NCBI GenBank assembly: GCA_018780415.1
Contig: JADMJQ010000031.1
Location: forward strand, 72,112-108,604
DNA from: Roseateles sp.
Lineage (GTDB): Bacteria > Pseudomonadota > Gammaproteobacteria > Burkholderiales > Burkholderiaceae_C
Direction of reading: 5' to 3'
DNA length: 36,493 bases
Below, one piece after another: positions 16,973-27,169 of this stretch; position 1 is the stretch's first letter; every line of letters starts with the position of its first letter. The notes under the pieces are model-generated. The model was not told where the DNA came from. It worked only from the letters and a program-made list of their open reading frames with translations, and did no database searches. The translations under genes were made by a program, and so were the position numbers.

Positions 16973-19150
16973 TCAATCCCTATTTGCTTTCACTTTGAGG
17001 CGCCAGGCGTGCAGCAGCGGCTCGGTGTAGCCGCTGGGTTGCTCCAGACCCTTGAAGACCAGATCCAGCGCTGCTTGATAGGCGGCCGAGGGCTCGAAAT
17101 GGCCGGCCATGGCTTGGTACTGCGCATCCCCGGCGTTTTGCCCGTCCACCACCGCTGCCATGCGCTGAAAGGTCGCGTTGACCTGCGCCGCGCTCACCAC
17201 ACCATGTAGCAGCCAGTTGGCAATATGTTGGCTGGAGATTCTTAGGGTGGCGCGGTCTTCCATCAGACCGATATTGTGAATATCCGGCACCTTGGAGCAG
17301 CCGACACCCTGGTCCACCCAGCGCACCACATAGCCCAAGATGCCCTGGGCGTTGTTGTCGAGTTCCTGCTGAACCTCGGCGGCGGACCAATTTGCTTGTG
17401 CGACTACCGGAATCTGCAGCAATTTATCCAGAATCGAGTGACGCTCCGCATCTGCATCGATTTGCTCCAGTTCCTTTTGCACCTGCGCCACATTGACCTG
17501 GTGGTAGTGCAAAGCATGCAAGGTCGCCGCCGTCGGCGACGGCACCCAGGCGGTGTTGGCGCCGGCCTTGGGGTGGGCAATCTTTTGCTCCAGCATCGCC
17601 GCCATCAGGTCGGGCATCGCCCACATGCCCTTGCCAATTTGAGCTCGACCACGCAGGCCGCAGCTGAGGCCCGTCAGCACATTGCTGCGCTCGTAAGCGG
17701 CAATCCAGGCGCTGGTCTTCATATCGCCTTTGCGGAACATTGCACCGGCTTGCATGGCGGTGTGCATCTCGTCACCGGTGCGGTCCAGGAAGCCGGTGTT
17801 GATGAAGGCGACCCGGCCCGCCGCGGCCGCGATACAGGCCTTCAGATTGACGCTGGTGCGGCGCTCTTCGTCCATGATGCCGAGCTTGACGGCGTTCTCG
17901 GCCAGACCCAGCATGGCCTCGACACGGCCGAAGATCTCGGACGCGAACGCGACCTCGGCCGGGCCATGCATCTTGGGCTTGACGATATAGACCGAGCCGG
18001 TGCGGCTATTGCCCTTGCGCTGCAGATCGTGGATCGCGATCGTCGTCGTGATGACGGCATCCATGATGCCCTCGGGGATCTCCCGGCCGTCGGCATACAG
18101 AATCGCCGGATTGGTCATCAGATGGCCGACATTGCGCACAAACATCAGCGAGCGGCCATGCAGCTTGACCTCGCCACTCGAGGCGCCGGTGTAAATGCGG
18201 TCCGGGTTGAGCCGGCGCGAAATGGTTTTGCCGCCCTTGCTAACTTCTTCGGTCAGCGTACCTTTCAAGATGCCCAGCCAATTGCCATAGGCCAAGACCT
18301 TATCCTCAGCGTCGACAACGGCGACCGAGTCCTCCAGATCAAGAATCGTCGACAGTGCCGCCTCCAGCACCAGATCGCTGACGCCCGCCAGATCGCTTTG
18401 GCCGATTGCGGTTGAGCGGTCGATCTGGATGTCCAGATGCAGGCCGTTATGGCGCAACAGCACCGAGCTGGGCGCTGCCGCCTCGCCTTGGTAACCGACA
18501 AACTGGGCCGCATCGGCCAGTCCAGTGACGCGGTCGCCCAAGGACACCTGCAAACGGCCCGCGACCACGCTGTAGCCGGTGGCGTCGCTGTGCGAGCCTT
18601 CAGCCAAGGGCGCGGCCTGATCCAACACCTGGCGAGCAAAGGCAATCACCTTGGCGCCGCGCACCGGGTTGTAGCGGCCCGCCTTTTCTGCGCCATCGGT
18701 CTCGGCGATCACATCGGTGCCATAGAGCGCGTCATAGAGCGAGCCCCAGCGTGCATTGGCGGCGTTCAAGGCATAGCGGGCATTCAGAATCGGCACCACC
18801 AATTGCGGGCCGGCCTGTGTGGCCAACTCGGCGTCGACGTTGGCGGTGCTGATCTGCACCGCACCGGGCGCCGGCACCAGATAGCCGATCTGCTCCAGAT
18901 GGGCACGGTAGGCCGGCATATCGCTGATCGGCCCTGGGTGGGCGCGGTGCCAGGCATCCAGATCGGCTTGCAGACGATCACGCTCGGCCAGCAAGGCCAT
19001 ATTCTTGGGCGCCAGGTCGCTGACGATGGCGTCAAAGCCGGCCCAGAACGCGGCGCTGGCCACACCGGTGCCGGGCAGCACCTGGTCCTCGATGAAGCTA
19101 AAGAGCTCGGTGGCAACTTGCAAACCGTGGATGGTGGTGCGTGCGGTCAT
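16973..19150 (-). CDS. glcB: Malate synthase G
   Basis: [30 protein letters not shown]..., [90 protein letters not shown]. Confidence 0.97.
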   Translation of the reverse strand: MTARTTIHGLQVATELFSFIEDQVLPGTGVASAAFWAGFDAIVSDLAPKNMALLAERDRLQADLDAWHRAHPGPISDMPAYRAHLEQIGYLVPAPGAVQISTANVDAELATQAGPQLVVPILNARYALNAANARWGSLYDALYGTDVIAETDGAEKAGRYNPVRGAKVIAFARQVLDQAAPLAEGSHSDATGYSVVAGRLQVSLGDRVTGLADAAQFVGYQGEAAAPSSVLLRHNGLHLDIQIDRSTAIGQSDLAGVSDLVLEAALSTILDLEDSVAVVDAEDKVLAYGNWLGILKGTLTEEVSKGGKTISRRLNPDRIYTGASSGEVKLHGRSLMFVRNVGHLMTNPAILYADGREIPEGIMDAVITTTIAIHDLQRKGNSRTGSVYIVKPKMHGPAEVAFASEIFGRVEAMLGLAENAVKLGIMDEERRTSVNLKACIAAAAGRVAFINTGFLDRTGDEMHTAMQAGAMFRKGDMKTSAWIAAYERSNVLTGLSCGLRGRAQIGKGMWAMPDLMAAMLEQKIAHPKAGANTAWVPSPTAATLHALHYHQVNVAQVQKELEQIDADAERHSILDKLLQIPVVAQANWSAAEVQQELDNNAQGILGYVVRWVDQGVGCSKVPDIHNIGLMEDRATLRISSQHIANWLLHGVVSAAQVNATFQRMAAVVDGQNAGDAQYQAMAGHFEPSAAYQAALDLVFKGLEQPSGYTEPLLHAWRLKVKANRD

Positions 19151-19176
19151 GGTGTTGAGCCTCAACAATTGAAATG

Positions 19177-19214
19177 GAATGCCCTGAATTTATGCCAAAA
19201 CCGACCCGGCATTC
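19177..19214. promoter_or_regulatory. Candidate regulator-binding inverted repeat in the glcB/LysR divergent region
   Basis: GAATGCC (19177-19183) ... GGCATTC (19208-19214); a further ggaatgccc copy at 19262-19270. Confidence 0.4.
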
Positions 19215-19306
19215 ATCGCCTTGGATGCATTGAATACCTGATGAATTTGCATGAATCAAACGGAATGCCCGTTTTTTCACTCGATGCGGCAGCACAATCA
19301 ACGGCC

Positions 19307-20215
19307 ATGGACCGCCTCAAACAGATCGAATCCTTTGTCTCGGTAGCCACCCGTGGCAGCCTGACCGCCGCCGCGCAAGTCGAGGGCGTGGCGCCAGCGG
19401 TGATGGGCAGGCGCATCGACGCGCTGGAATCTCGCCTGGGCGTCAAGCTCTTGCTGCGCACCACCCGGCGCATCAGCCTGACGCATGAGGGCAGCGCCTT
19501 CCTGGAAGACTGCCAGCGCCTGCTGGTGGACTTCAACAATGCAGAGGCCAGCGTCAGCGCCGGCGGCGTCAAGGCCAGCGGCCATCTGCGCATCACCGCG
19601 CCGGCTGGCTTCGGCCGCCGCCATGTGGCGCCGCTGGTGCCGGAGTTCCTCGCCCAGCACCCCGAGGTCAGCATTTCGCTGAACTTGAGCGACCGCGTGG
19701 TTGACATCAGCGGCGAGGGCTTTGACTGTGCGGTGCGCGTCGGCGATTTACCGGACTCCAGCTTGGTCAGTGTCCGGCTGGCCGACAACCGGCGCTTGTG
19801 CGTGGCCACGCCCGCCTATCTGAAGCGCGCTGGCACACCGCAACATCCGAGCGAGCTGAGCCGCCACAGCTGCCTGACGCTCAGCTCCGACGCCAGCCAG
19901 ACCCGCGGCTGGGCCTTTCTCATCAATGGCGAGTTGAGCTTCGCCCGGCCCAACGGCCGGCTCGATTGCAGCGACGGCCAGGTCTTGCACGACTGGTGCT
20001 TGGCCGGCTTAGGGCTGGCCTGGCGCAGCACCTGGGAGGTCGAGGCCGACATCCAGGCCGGCCGGCTGGTCGTCGTGCTGGACAGCTTCGCCGCGCCGCC
20101 CAACGGCATCTTCGTGCTGATCCCGCAGCGCAAACATCTTCCCTTGCGGGTACGGCTGTGGATGGATTTTCTGAAGCTGAACTACGGCAACGACAACTAC
20201 TGGTTGAACCGATGA
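19307..20215 (+). CDS. LysR-family transcriptional regulator
   Basis: MDRLKQIESFVSVATRGSLTAAAQVEGVAPAVMGRRIDALESRLGVKLLLRTTRRISLTHEGSAFLEDCQRLL... HTH plus substrate-binding domain; divergent from glcB. An alternative start at 19265 is possible. Confidence 0.93.
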   Translation: MDRLKQIESFVSVATRGSLTAAAQVEGVAPAVMGRRIDALESRLGVKLLLRTTRRISLTHEGSAFLEDCQRLLVDFNNAEASVSAGGVKASGHLRITAPAGFGRRHVAPLVPEFLAQHPEVSISLNLSDRVVDISGEGFDCAVRVGDLPDSSLVSVRLADNRRLCVATPAYLKRAGTPQHPSELSRHSCLTLSSDASQTRGWAFLINGELSFARPNGRLDCSDGQVLHDWCLAGLGLAWRSTWEVEADIQAGRLVVVLDSFAAPPNGIFVLIPQRKHLPLRVRLWMDFLKLNYGNDNYWLNR

Positions 20216-20676
20216 TGACGATGAATCTAGAAGCCCTGCTGGCCTATCTGCATATCGCCGCCATCCTGAGCCTGGTGGTTTTCATCAGCAGCCAGGCGGC
20301 GCTGTGCCGGGTCGAATGGCTGAATGCGGCCGTGGTGCGGCGTTTGGTCGTTTTGGACAAGATTTATCTGAGCGCCGCCGCGCTGATCCTGGCCAGCGGC
20401 CTGGCGCGCACGTTCTGGGGCATCAAGGGCTGGGTCTGGTACATCGGCCAGCCGCTGTGGTGGGCCAAGCTGGGGTTGATGCTGCTGCTCCTGCTACTGT
20501 CCATCAAGCCCAGCCTGGCGCTCCGGCGCTGGCTGGTTCAGCTTGAGGCCCAGGGCAGCTTGCCGGCCGAGCGAGAAATCAAGGCAGTGCGGGCGCACAT
20601 CATGCGCACCGCCCACCTGCTCTTGCTGATCCCCGTGGCCGGCGTGATGCTGGCGCGCGGGCTGGGGACTCTTTAA
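20212..20676 (+). CDS. DUF2214-like integral membrane protein
   Basis: MMTMNLEALLAYLHIAAILSLVVFISSQAALCRVEWLNAAVVRRLVVLDKIYLSAAALILASGLARTFWGIKGWVWYIGQPLWWAKLGLM...; multiple TM segments. Confidence 0.75.
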   Translation: MMTMNLEALLAYLHIAAILSLVVFISSQAALCRVEWLNAAVVRRLVVLDKIYLSAAALILASGLARTFWGIKGWVWYIGQPLWWAKLGLMLLLLLLSIKPSLALRRWLVQLEAQGSLPAEREIKAVRAHIMRTAHLLLLIPVAGVMLARGLGTL

Positions 20677-20677
20677 T

Positions 20678-21073
20678 TTACTTGGCGGCGGCGTCGGCGA
20701 CGCATTTCTTCTCGAAGCTGGTCTTGGCGGCGCCGGCCAGCTTCTTCTCGGCTGACTTGGCTGAGCAAGCGGCGGCGGCATCGCCGGCCGGGGCGGCAGC
20801 GGCCATATCGGGACCACCGTCGACCGTACATTTCTTGACGAAGCTGATCTTGGCTGCGCCGGCCAGTTTCTTCTCGGCCGCCTTGGCATCGCAGGCCGGG
20901 TTGCCGGCCACTGCGGCGGCGGCCGGGTGATCGGCATTGCACTTCTTCAAAAAGCTGGTCTTGGCAGCGCCGGCCAGCTTCTTCTCGACGGCCTGCGCGT
21001 CGCAAGTGGCGTCGGCCGCTGCGGCGCCGAAAGCAAACATGGCCAAAGCCGCAAAGCTAATCAGTTTCTTCAT
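20678..21073 (-). CDS. Secreted PsiF-repeat-like protein with three repeats
   Basis: MKKLISFAALAMFAFGAAAADA signal; three copies of C-(D/S)AK/Q-x-(A/V)EKKLAGAAKxSFxKKC. Confidence 0.85.
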   Translation of the reverse strand: MKKLISFAALAMFAFGAAAADATCDAQAVEKKLAGAAKTSFLKKCNADHPAAAAVAGNPACDAKAAEKKLAGAAKISFVKKCTVDGGPDMAAAAPAGDAAAACSAKSAEKKLAGAAKTSFEKKCVADAAAK

Positions 21074-21159
21074 CTGAGGACTTTCTGAATGAGTGGGGTG
21101 GATTGAAAACGGCCTTCTGAGCAATTCAAGCACGCTAACGCGACAGACTCAAGACGGGT

Positions 21160-22530
21160 TTACATGATGCGGCGCGGGTGGGCCATTGATTCGTGCGCGG
21201 CGTGCAAGCGGCGCACCAGCACCTGGATGAAACCACGGTCAAACCGGTGCTGGCACTCCGGGCTGAGCATGCCGATCGATTCGGGCGTGAACGAGATCGT
21301 GGTGCAGATCTCGCTGACGATCACGTCGGTGCTGTGCCGGCGCAGATCGGGGTTAGGCGCCAGATAGGCCATCTCGCCGACCGAGGTGCCCTGGCCCAGC
21401 GTGGCGACTGATGTGCCGTCACGGAACACCTCGACCGCGCCTTGCGCAATGATGTGAAAGGTATTGCCCTCCTGGCCGCGCTTGTACAGCGCATGCTCGG
21501 GCGGGAAGCGCCGCCAGCGGCCGCGGTGCACCACCTCCCACAGTTCCACATCGCCAAATTCGGCAAAAAACTCCAGCTCGCGCAGCATATTGAAGCGCTC
21601 GGAGTCCTTCACCTCATAGAGCCTGGCCAGCGGCACCAATTGCTTGGAGACCAGCTCCGACAGCGCGCGCCCGAACGCCTCCCAGTCCGCATAGCGCTCG
21701 GCCGGGTGTTTGGCTAGCGCCTTCAGGATCACCGCGTCCAGCTCGGCCGTGACGCCGCCACGCAGGCCCACCAGCGAGGGCGGTGCCTGGTGATAGATCT
21801 GGTGCATCAAGGCCATCTGGCTGGGCGCGTCAAACGGCGGCCGCCCGGCCACCAGGTGATAAAGCACGGCACCCAGCGCATAGACATCGGCCCGGCAATC
21901 GACGTCGCCGCCCTCGATCTGCTCAGGCGGCATATAGGCCAAGGAGCCGACCCGGTGCACCTGGGTGGAGTCGGAATGCAGATTCAGCGCGCTGCCGAAA
22001 TCGCTGACCTTGACGTCGGTGACCTGGCCTTGCGCGTCCAGCACCGCCAGCAGATTGGCCGGTTTGACATCGCGGTGGATCAGGCCTTGGCGGAACACAT
22101 AGCTCAAGGCCATTGCACACTTGAAACCCAACTCGACGATTTGGTCCAGCGGCAGTAGGCGGTCGCTGCGGCAAAAATGTTTGAGCGTCACGCCGGGCAC
22201 AAACTCCATCACCAGATAGGGTGCATCCTGATCCGGCACAGCGTCGAGGATTTGCACCACATTGGGATGCTGGAGCCGCCCGGCCAAAGCGGCCTCGGCG
22301 GCATAGAAGTGAAAACTGTAGTCGCCCTGCTGGCCGGCCCGGCTTTGCGTGGCCCAGGAGCGCATGCGTTTGATCGCCACCTCGGCCTTGCGGAACTCAT
22401 CGAAAGCCAGAAACACATCGCTGGTCGCGCCCTCGCCCAAGCGGCGCAGAACCTTGTACTTGCCGATATAGACCGGCAAGTCGACATTCGCTACTACGGG
22501 GAGATCGGAGTCCGGGGACATGACAACCAT
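21160..22530 (-). CDS. Eukaryotic-type Ser/Thr protein kinase with C-terminal cyclic-nucleotide-binding-like domain
   Basis: YKVLRRLGEGATSDVFLAFDEFRKAEVAIKRM, LIHRDVKPANLLAV, VSDFGSAL, AYMPPEQIEGGDVDCRADVYALG; C-terminal ALYKRGQEGNTFHIIAQGAVEVFRDGTSVATLGQGTSVGEMAYL (cNMP-binding/Crp-like). Exact start uncertain. Confidence 0.92.
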   Translation of the reverse strand: MVVMSPDSDLPVVANVDLPVYIGKYKVLRRLGEGATSDVFLAFDEFRKAEVAIKRMRSWATQSRAGQQGDYSFHFYAAEAALAGRLQHPNVVQILDAVPDQDAPYLVMEFVPGVTLKHFCRSDRLLPLDQIVELGFKCAMALSYVFRQGLIHRDVKPANLLAVLDAQGQVTDVKVSDFGSALNLHSDSTQVHRVGSLAYMPPEQIEGGDVDCRADVYALGAVLYHLVAGRPPFDAPSQMALMHQIYHQAPPSLVGLRGGVTAELDAVILKALAKHPAERYADWEAFGRALSELVSKQLVPLARLYEVKDSERFNMLRELEFFAEFGDVELWEVVHRGRWRRFPPEHALYKRGQEGNTFHIIAQGAVEVFRDGTSVATLGQGTSVGEMAYLAPNPDLRRHSTDVIVSEICTTISFTPESIGMLSPECQHRFDRGFIQVLVRRLHAAHESMAHPRRIM

Positions 22531-22561
22531 CATACGCAAGGCGGGCCCGTAGAATCTCGCC

Positions 22562-24271
22562 ATGATCCAAGCCAAGCAAGAACTGCTCGCCGCCCTGGGC
22601 GATGCCATCCAGGAACTCAGCCCCGGCTCCGCGCTGCCGGCTGCCTTTGAATCGCCCAAGCAGGCCAGCCACGGCGACTTCGCCTGCACGGCCGCCATGC
22701 AACTGGCAAAGCCGCTTAAAAAGAACCCGCGTGAGCTGGCGCAGGCGCTGATTGACGCGCTGCAGGCCAAGCCGGCCTTTCAAAAATGGGTCGCGGCGCT
22801 GGAAATTGCCGGGCCAGGCTTCATCAATATCCGCCTGCTCGATGCCGCCAAGCAGGCCGTCGTCGCCGAGGTCTTGAGCGCGGCCGAGGCCTTCGGCCAG
22901 CAGCCGGCCAACGAGCGCCATGTGATGGTCGAGTTCGTCTCGGCCAACCCGACCGGTCCCTTGCATGTGGGCCATGCCCGCCAGGCCGCCTTGGGCGACG
23001 CACTGTGCAGTCTGTTCAAGACCCAAGGCTCCCAAGTCACCCGCGAGTTCTATTACAACGACGCCGGCGTGCAGATCGCCACGCTGGCCAATTCAACCCA
23101 ATGCCGCTTGAAGGGCATCAAACCCGGCGACGCGGGCTGGCCCGAATCGGCCTACAACGGCGACTACATCCAGGACATCGCCAACGCCTTCCTGGCCAAG
23201 CAAACCGTGGTCGCCGATGACCGCCAATTCACCGCCTCGGGCGATATTGAGGACCTGGACAGCATCCGCCAGTTCGCCGTCGCCTATCTGCGCCACGAGC
23301 AGGATCTGGATTTGCAGGCCTTCGGGCTCAAGTTCGACAGCTATTTTCTCGAGTCCAGCCTCTACAGCAGCGGCCGCGTCGACGACACCATCGCCAAGCT
23401 GAACGCCAGCGGCAAGACTTTCGAAGAAGGCGGCGCTTTGTGGCTGCGCACCACCGACTACGGCGACGACAAAGACCGCGTGATGCGCAAGAGCGAAGGT
23501 GGCTACACCTACTTCGTGCCCGACGTCGCCTATCACATCGACAAGTTCCAGCGCGGCTACAGCAAGTGCATCAATATCCAGGGCACTGACCACCACGGCA
23601 CGATTGCCCGCGTGCGCGGCGGCCTGCAGGCGGCCAATGTGGGCATCCCGCTGGGCTTCCCTGACTACATCTTGCACAAGATGGTGACGGTGATGAAGGG
23701 CGGCCAAGAGGTCAAGATCTCCAAGCGCGCCGGCAGCTATGTAACGCTGCGTGACCTGGTCGACTGGACCAGCCGCGACGCGGTGCGTTTCTTCCTGATC
23801 GGCCGCAAGGCGGACACCGAATTCACCTTCGACGTCGATCTGGCCTTGAAGCAGAACGACGAAAACCCGGTCTTCTATGTGCAGTACGCCCACGCGCGAA
23901 TCTGCTCGGTGCTGCGCAACTGGGTCGCGCGTGGCGGCGATGAAGCGACGCTGAACCAGGCGGACCTGAGCCTGCTGAGCGCACCGACCGAGGCCGCTCT
24001 GATGCTCAAGCTGGCCGATTACCCGCGCATGTTGACCAGCGCTGCCGAATCGCTGGCGCCGCATGATGTGGCTTTCTATCTGCGCGACCTGGCCGCCTGC
24101 TATCACAGCTACTATGCCGCCGAGCGGGTGCTGGACCAGACGCCGGCGCTGAGCCAGGCGCGGGCCGCCCTGCTGGCCGCCACCCGTCAGGTGATTGCCA
24201 ACGCTTTGGCCGTGCTGGGCGTTACAGCACCTACCATCATGAATCGTGAAGCGATCGAGGAAAGCGCATGA
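22562..24271 (+). CDS. argS: Arginyl-tRNA synthetase
   Basis: [70 protein letters not shown]-terminal anticodon-binding domain. Confidence 0.98.
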   Translation: MIQAKQELLAALGDAIQELSPGSALPAAFESPKQASHGDFACTAAMQLAKPLKKNPRELAQALIDALQAKPAFQKWVAALEIAGPGFINIRLLDAAKQAVVAEVLSAAEAFGQQPANERHVMVEFVSANPTGPLHVGHARQAALGDALCSLFKTQGSQVTREFYYNDAGVQIATLANSTQCRLKGIKPGDAGWPESAYNGDYIQDIANAFLAKQTVVADDRQFTASGDIEDLDSIRQFAVAYLRHEQDLDLQAFGLKFDSYFLESSLYSSGRVDDTIAKLNASGKTFEEGGALWLRTTDYGDDKDRVMRKSEGGYTYFVPDVAYHIDKFQRGYSKCINIQGTDHHGTIARVRGGLQAANVGIPLGFPDYILHKMVTVMKGGQEVKISKRAGSYVTLRDLVDWTSRDAVRFFLIGRKADTEFTFDVDLALKQNDENPVFYVQYAHARICSVLRNWVARGGDEATLNQADLSLLSAPTEAALMLKLADYPRMLTSAAESLAPHDVAFYLRDLAACYHSYYAAERVLDQTPALSQARAALLAATRQVIANALAVLGVTAPTIMNREAIEESA

Positions 24272-24990
24272 GCCAAAGCAGCGGTAGCAGCAGCAGTAAA
24301 AAACAACAGCAGCGCGGCGGCTTTGTGCTGGGCCTGATCGTCGGCGTTTTGCTGGGGCTGGCGGTGGCGCTGGGCGTGGCGCTTTACATCACCAAGGTGC
24401 CGATTCCCTTCATCAACAAGGTGCCGCTGCGAACGGCCGAGCAGGATGTTGAAGAAGCCGCGCGCAACAAGAACTGGGACCCGAACGCGCCGCTGGCCGG
24501 CAAGGCCGGCGCCAAGGTGGCCAGTGGTGTGGTGAGCGCCGCGCCCGCCGCCGCACCCGCCGTAGAGCCGACAGCTGCCCCGGCACCGGTGAGCGCCGCC
24601 CCCGCGGTGCCCGCCAGTGCGCCGGCCCAGAAAGTGGCAGAAAAAGCTGCTGAAAAGGCAGCGGACAAGCCGCAAGACAAGGCCGCCGAGAAAGCCGCCG
24701 ACAAAAAGCTCGACGCCAAAGCCGCGGCAGCCGCTGCGGCGAACACCGCCGAGCCCTTTATTTACTTCGTCCAGGCCGGTGCCTTCGTCAAGACCGAAGA
24801 CGCCGAGCAGCAACGCGCTCGTCTGGCCATGCTGGGCTTCAGCGCCAAGGTGCTGGAGCGCGAGCAGTCCGGCCGCACGGTGATGCGCGTGCGCATAGGC
24901 CCGCTGGAGAACCGCGACGAGGCCGAGGAGCTGCAACGCAAGGTTGAGGCCGCCGGCATCGAAGCCAATCTGGTGCGCGTGCAACGCTGA
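24268..24990 (+). CDS. SPOR domain-containing (FtsN-like) membrane protein
   Basis: N-terminal TM ([25 protein letters not shown]), Ala/Pro/Lys-rich linker, C-terminal [84 protein letters not shown] overlap with argS. Confidence 0.93.
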   Translation: MSQSSGSSSSKKQQQRGGFVLGLIVGVLLGLAVALGVALYITKVPIPFINKVPLRTAEQDVEEAARNKNWDPNAPLAGKAGAKVASGVVSAAPAAAPAVEPTAAPAPVSAAPAVPASAPAQKVAEKAAEKAADKPQDKAAEKAADKKLDAKAAAAAAANTAEPFIYFVQAGAFVKTEDAEQQRARLAMLGFSAKVLEREQSGRTVMRVRIGPLENRDEAEELQRKVEAAGIEANLVRVQR

Positions 24991-25047
24991 TCGCTCAGCA
25001 TTGCACGCTCTACTCCAAGCCATTTTTACCCCGCCCCTAGGATTTTC

Positions 25048-25728
25048 ATGATGATGAAGCGTCGCGATTTCTCCGCAATTTTCAGCCTCAGCGCCATTGG
25101 CATGATCGGCGCCGCCGGCTTTCCGACTGCCGCCTTGGCCCAAGGCGGCCCGATCGAAGGCCGGCAATTCCAAAGGCTGGGGCAGCCCTTGGCGGTGGCG
25201 CCGGGCAAGGTCGAGGTGGTCGAGTTCTTCTGGTACGGCTGCCCGCATTGCTTCGCCTTTGAGCCCGTCGTCGAGGCTTGGTCCAAGCAGCTACCCGCCG
25301 ATGTGGCGTTCCGCCGGGTTCACGTTGGTTTTCGCGCCAATATCAAGCTGCACCAGCGCTTGTTCTTTGCACTCGAAAGCATGGGCAAGGAAGAAGAGCT
25401 GCGGCCGCGCATCTTCAACGCCTTCCACGTTGAACGCCTGAATCTCGACGATGAGAAGTCCATCCTCGAGTTGGCCGCCCGCATGGGGCTGGACATGGCC
25501 AAATTCACCGCCGCCTTCAACTCCTTCGGCGTCCAAACCAAGAGCGCGCAAGCCAGCAAGCTGTCGGAGAGCTACCGCATTGACGGGGTGCCGGCGCTCG
25601 GTATTGGCGGCAAGTTCCTGACCTCGCCCGCCATGGCCGGCGTGCAAGGGCAAAGCGAGGTGCAGCATGGCCAGCAAGCGGTGGCAGTGGCCGACTACTT
25701 GATCAAGCTCGCACGCAACAAGGCCTAA
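25048..25728 (+). CDS. dsbA: Thiol:disulfide interchange protein DsbA/DsbL family (CPHC)
   Basis: VEVVEFFWYGCPHCFAFEPVVEAWSKQLPADVAFRRVHVGF..., cis-Pro region YRIDGVPALGIGGKFLTSP. Confidence 0.94.
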   Translation: MMMKRRDFSAIFSLSAIGMIGAAGFPTAALAQGGPIEGRQFQRLGQPLAVAPGKVEVVEFFWYGCPHCFAFEPVVEAWSKQLPADVAFRRVHVGFRANIKLHQRLFFALESMGKEEELRPRIFNAFHVERLNLDDEKSILELAARMGLDMAKFTAAFNSFGVQTKSAQASKLSESYRIDGVPALGIGGKFLTSPAMAGVQGQSEVQHGQQAVAVADYLIKLARNKA

Positions 25729-25738
25729 GCCAATCATC

Positions 25739-26398
25739 ATGACGCAGATACAACGCCGCCACTTCAACACCGGCCTCATCGCCGTGGCTGTAGCCAGCTT
25801 GCCCAGCCTGAGCCAGGCGCAAGCCCCCGCACAAGCGCAGCCCATCGAGGGCAAACAATTCCTGCGCCTGAGCCAGCCGCTGGCTGCCGGCGCCGGCGGC
25901 AAGATCGAGGTGTTCGAGTTCTTCCTCTACACCTGCCCGCATTGCTTTGCCTTCGATCCTCTCGTCAGCGCCTGGAGCAAGCAATTGCCCGCCGACGTGC
26001 AGCTGCGCCAGATTCATGTCGGCATAGGCGCCATGCACAAGCTGCATCAGCGCCTGTTTTATGCGCTGGAGAGCCTGGGCCGCCTGGGTGATCTGCACAC
26101 GCAGGTTTTCAATGCCCTGCAAGTTGAGCGCCTGGATCTGAGCAGCGAGAAGGCCATCACCGCCTGGGCCGTCAGCAAGGGCCTGGACGCCAGCAAGTTC
26201 AGCGCCGCCTTCAATTCCTTCGGCGCACAGGCCCGCCTGGGCCAATCGACCAAGCTGGCCGAAGCCTATCGCGCCGACGGCGTGCCGGCCTTGGGCGTCG
26301 GCGGGCGCTTTTTGACCTCGCCCAGCATGGCCGGCGGCATGCCGCAGGCCTTGGCCGTTACCGACCATCTGATCAAGCTGGCCCGCAGCAAGGGCTAG
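25739..26398 (+). CDS. Thiol:disulfide interchange protein DsbA/DsbL family (CPHC), tandem paralogue
   Basis: IEVFEFFLYTCPHCFAFDPLVSAWSKQLPADVQLRQIHVGIG..., YRADGVPALGVGGRFLTSP. Confidence 0.94.
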   Translation: MTQIQRRHFNTGLIAVAVASLPSLSQAQAPAQAQPIEGKQFLRLSQPLAAGAGGKIEVFEFFLYTCPHCFAFDPLVSAWSKQLPADVQLRQIHVGIGAMHKLHQRLFYALESLGRLGDLHTQVFNALQVERLDLSSEKAITAWAVSKGLDASKFSAAFNSFGAQARLGQSTKLAEAYRADGVPALGVGGRFLTSPSMAGGMPQALAVTDHLIKLARSKG

Positions 26399-26470
26399 CG
26401 CAGGCCACCAGGCGCAGGCAGCCGCTGCCGGCGGGCTAGAATGAACTGCAAGAATTGTGCCGCCACCCAG

Positions 26471-27169
26471 ATGATGCCTATCCCTAAGCCTGCCCTTCGA
26501 CGCAACGTCGCCTTTTTGCCGCCCAAGCTGCTCGGCCTTGCCTTGGGCGTCGCTGGCTTGCTGCTGCTGGCCGCGGGGCCGGCACGGGCCGAAAAGGCCG
26601 ATCGCCTGATGCCGCTGAACATCGTCTCCGAGAAGGGTGGCAGTGTTGACGTCGCCAATCAACGGACCGAGTTCCTCGGCGATGTGGTGTTGAGCCGAGG
26701 CAGCCTGCTGTTGCGGGCCGAGCGCATCGACCTGCGCGAAACCGGTGACGGCTATTACCAGGCCAATGCCAGTGGCAAAACCGGCAAGCAGGTCAGCTTC
26801 CGCCAGGCTCGCGACGTGCCGGGCGAAGCGATCGAAGGCTATGCCGATGCGCTCGAATATGACACCCGCAGCGACTCGGTGCGCTTTTTGGGCAATGCGG
26901 TGGTGCGTCGCACCCAGGGCAACCGGGTCGCCGACGAGGTGACCGGCGCCGTCATCGTCTACAACAACCGCAGCGAAGTGTTCACCGCGGAAGGCGGCAA
27001 CGCCTCGCCGCACCCGACCGGCCGGGTGCGGGTGGTGCTGATGCCGCGCGGTGCGGCTGCCGCCGCCGATGCGGCGGCGTCGGCGGCGTCGGCGGCGTCG
27101 GCTGTAGCGACGCCTCCGGGCGTGCCGCTGCAGCCCAGCCTGACGCTGCCGCAGCCCAAGCCGCTATGA
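26471..27169 (+). CDS. lptA: LPS export periplasmic protein LptA
   Basis: [63 protein letters not shown]..., immediately upstream of lptB. Start could also be 26441. Confidence 0.9.
   Translation: MMPIPKPALRRNVAFLPPKLLGLALGVAGLLLLAAGPARAEKADRLMPLNIVSEKGGSVDVANQRTEFLGDVVLSRGSLLLRAERIDLRETGDGYYQANASGKTGKQVSFRQARDVPGEAIEGYADALEYDTRSDSVRFLGNAVVRRTQGNRVADEVTGAVIVYNNRSEVFTAEGGNASPHPTGRVRVVLMPRGAAAAADAAASAASAASAVATPPGVPLQPSLTLPQPKPL
27074..27100 (+). repeat. Three exact tandem 9-bp units (gcggcgtcg) in the 3' part of lptA
   Basis: gcggcgtcg x3, in frame as Ala-Ala-Ser repeats ([16 protein letters not shown]). Confidence 0.95.

Noticed and set aside
18437-19306. N-terminal extension of the LysR ORF (18437 start)
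   Set aside because: Overlaps glcB antisense; LysR homology begins at MDRLKQIESF (19307).
23093-24106. 337-aa minus-strand ORF inside argS
   Set aside because: Antisense shadow of argS.
25703-27013. 436-aa minus-strand ORF antisense to dsbA/lptA
   Set aside because: Shadow ORF; plus-strand genes have clear motifs.
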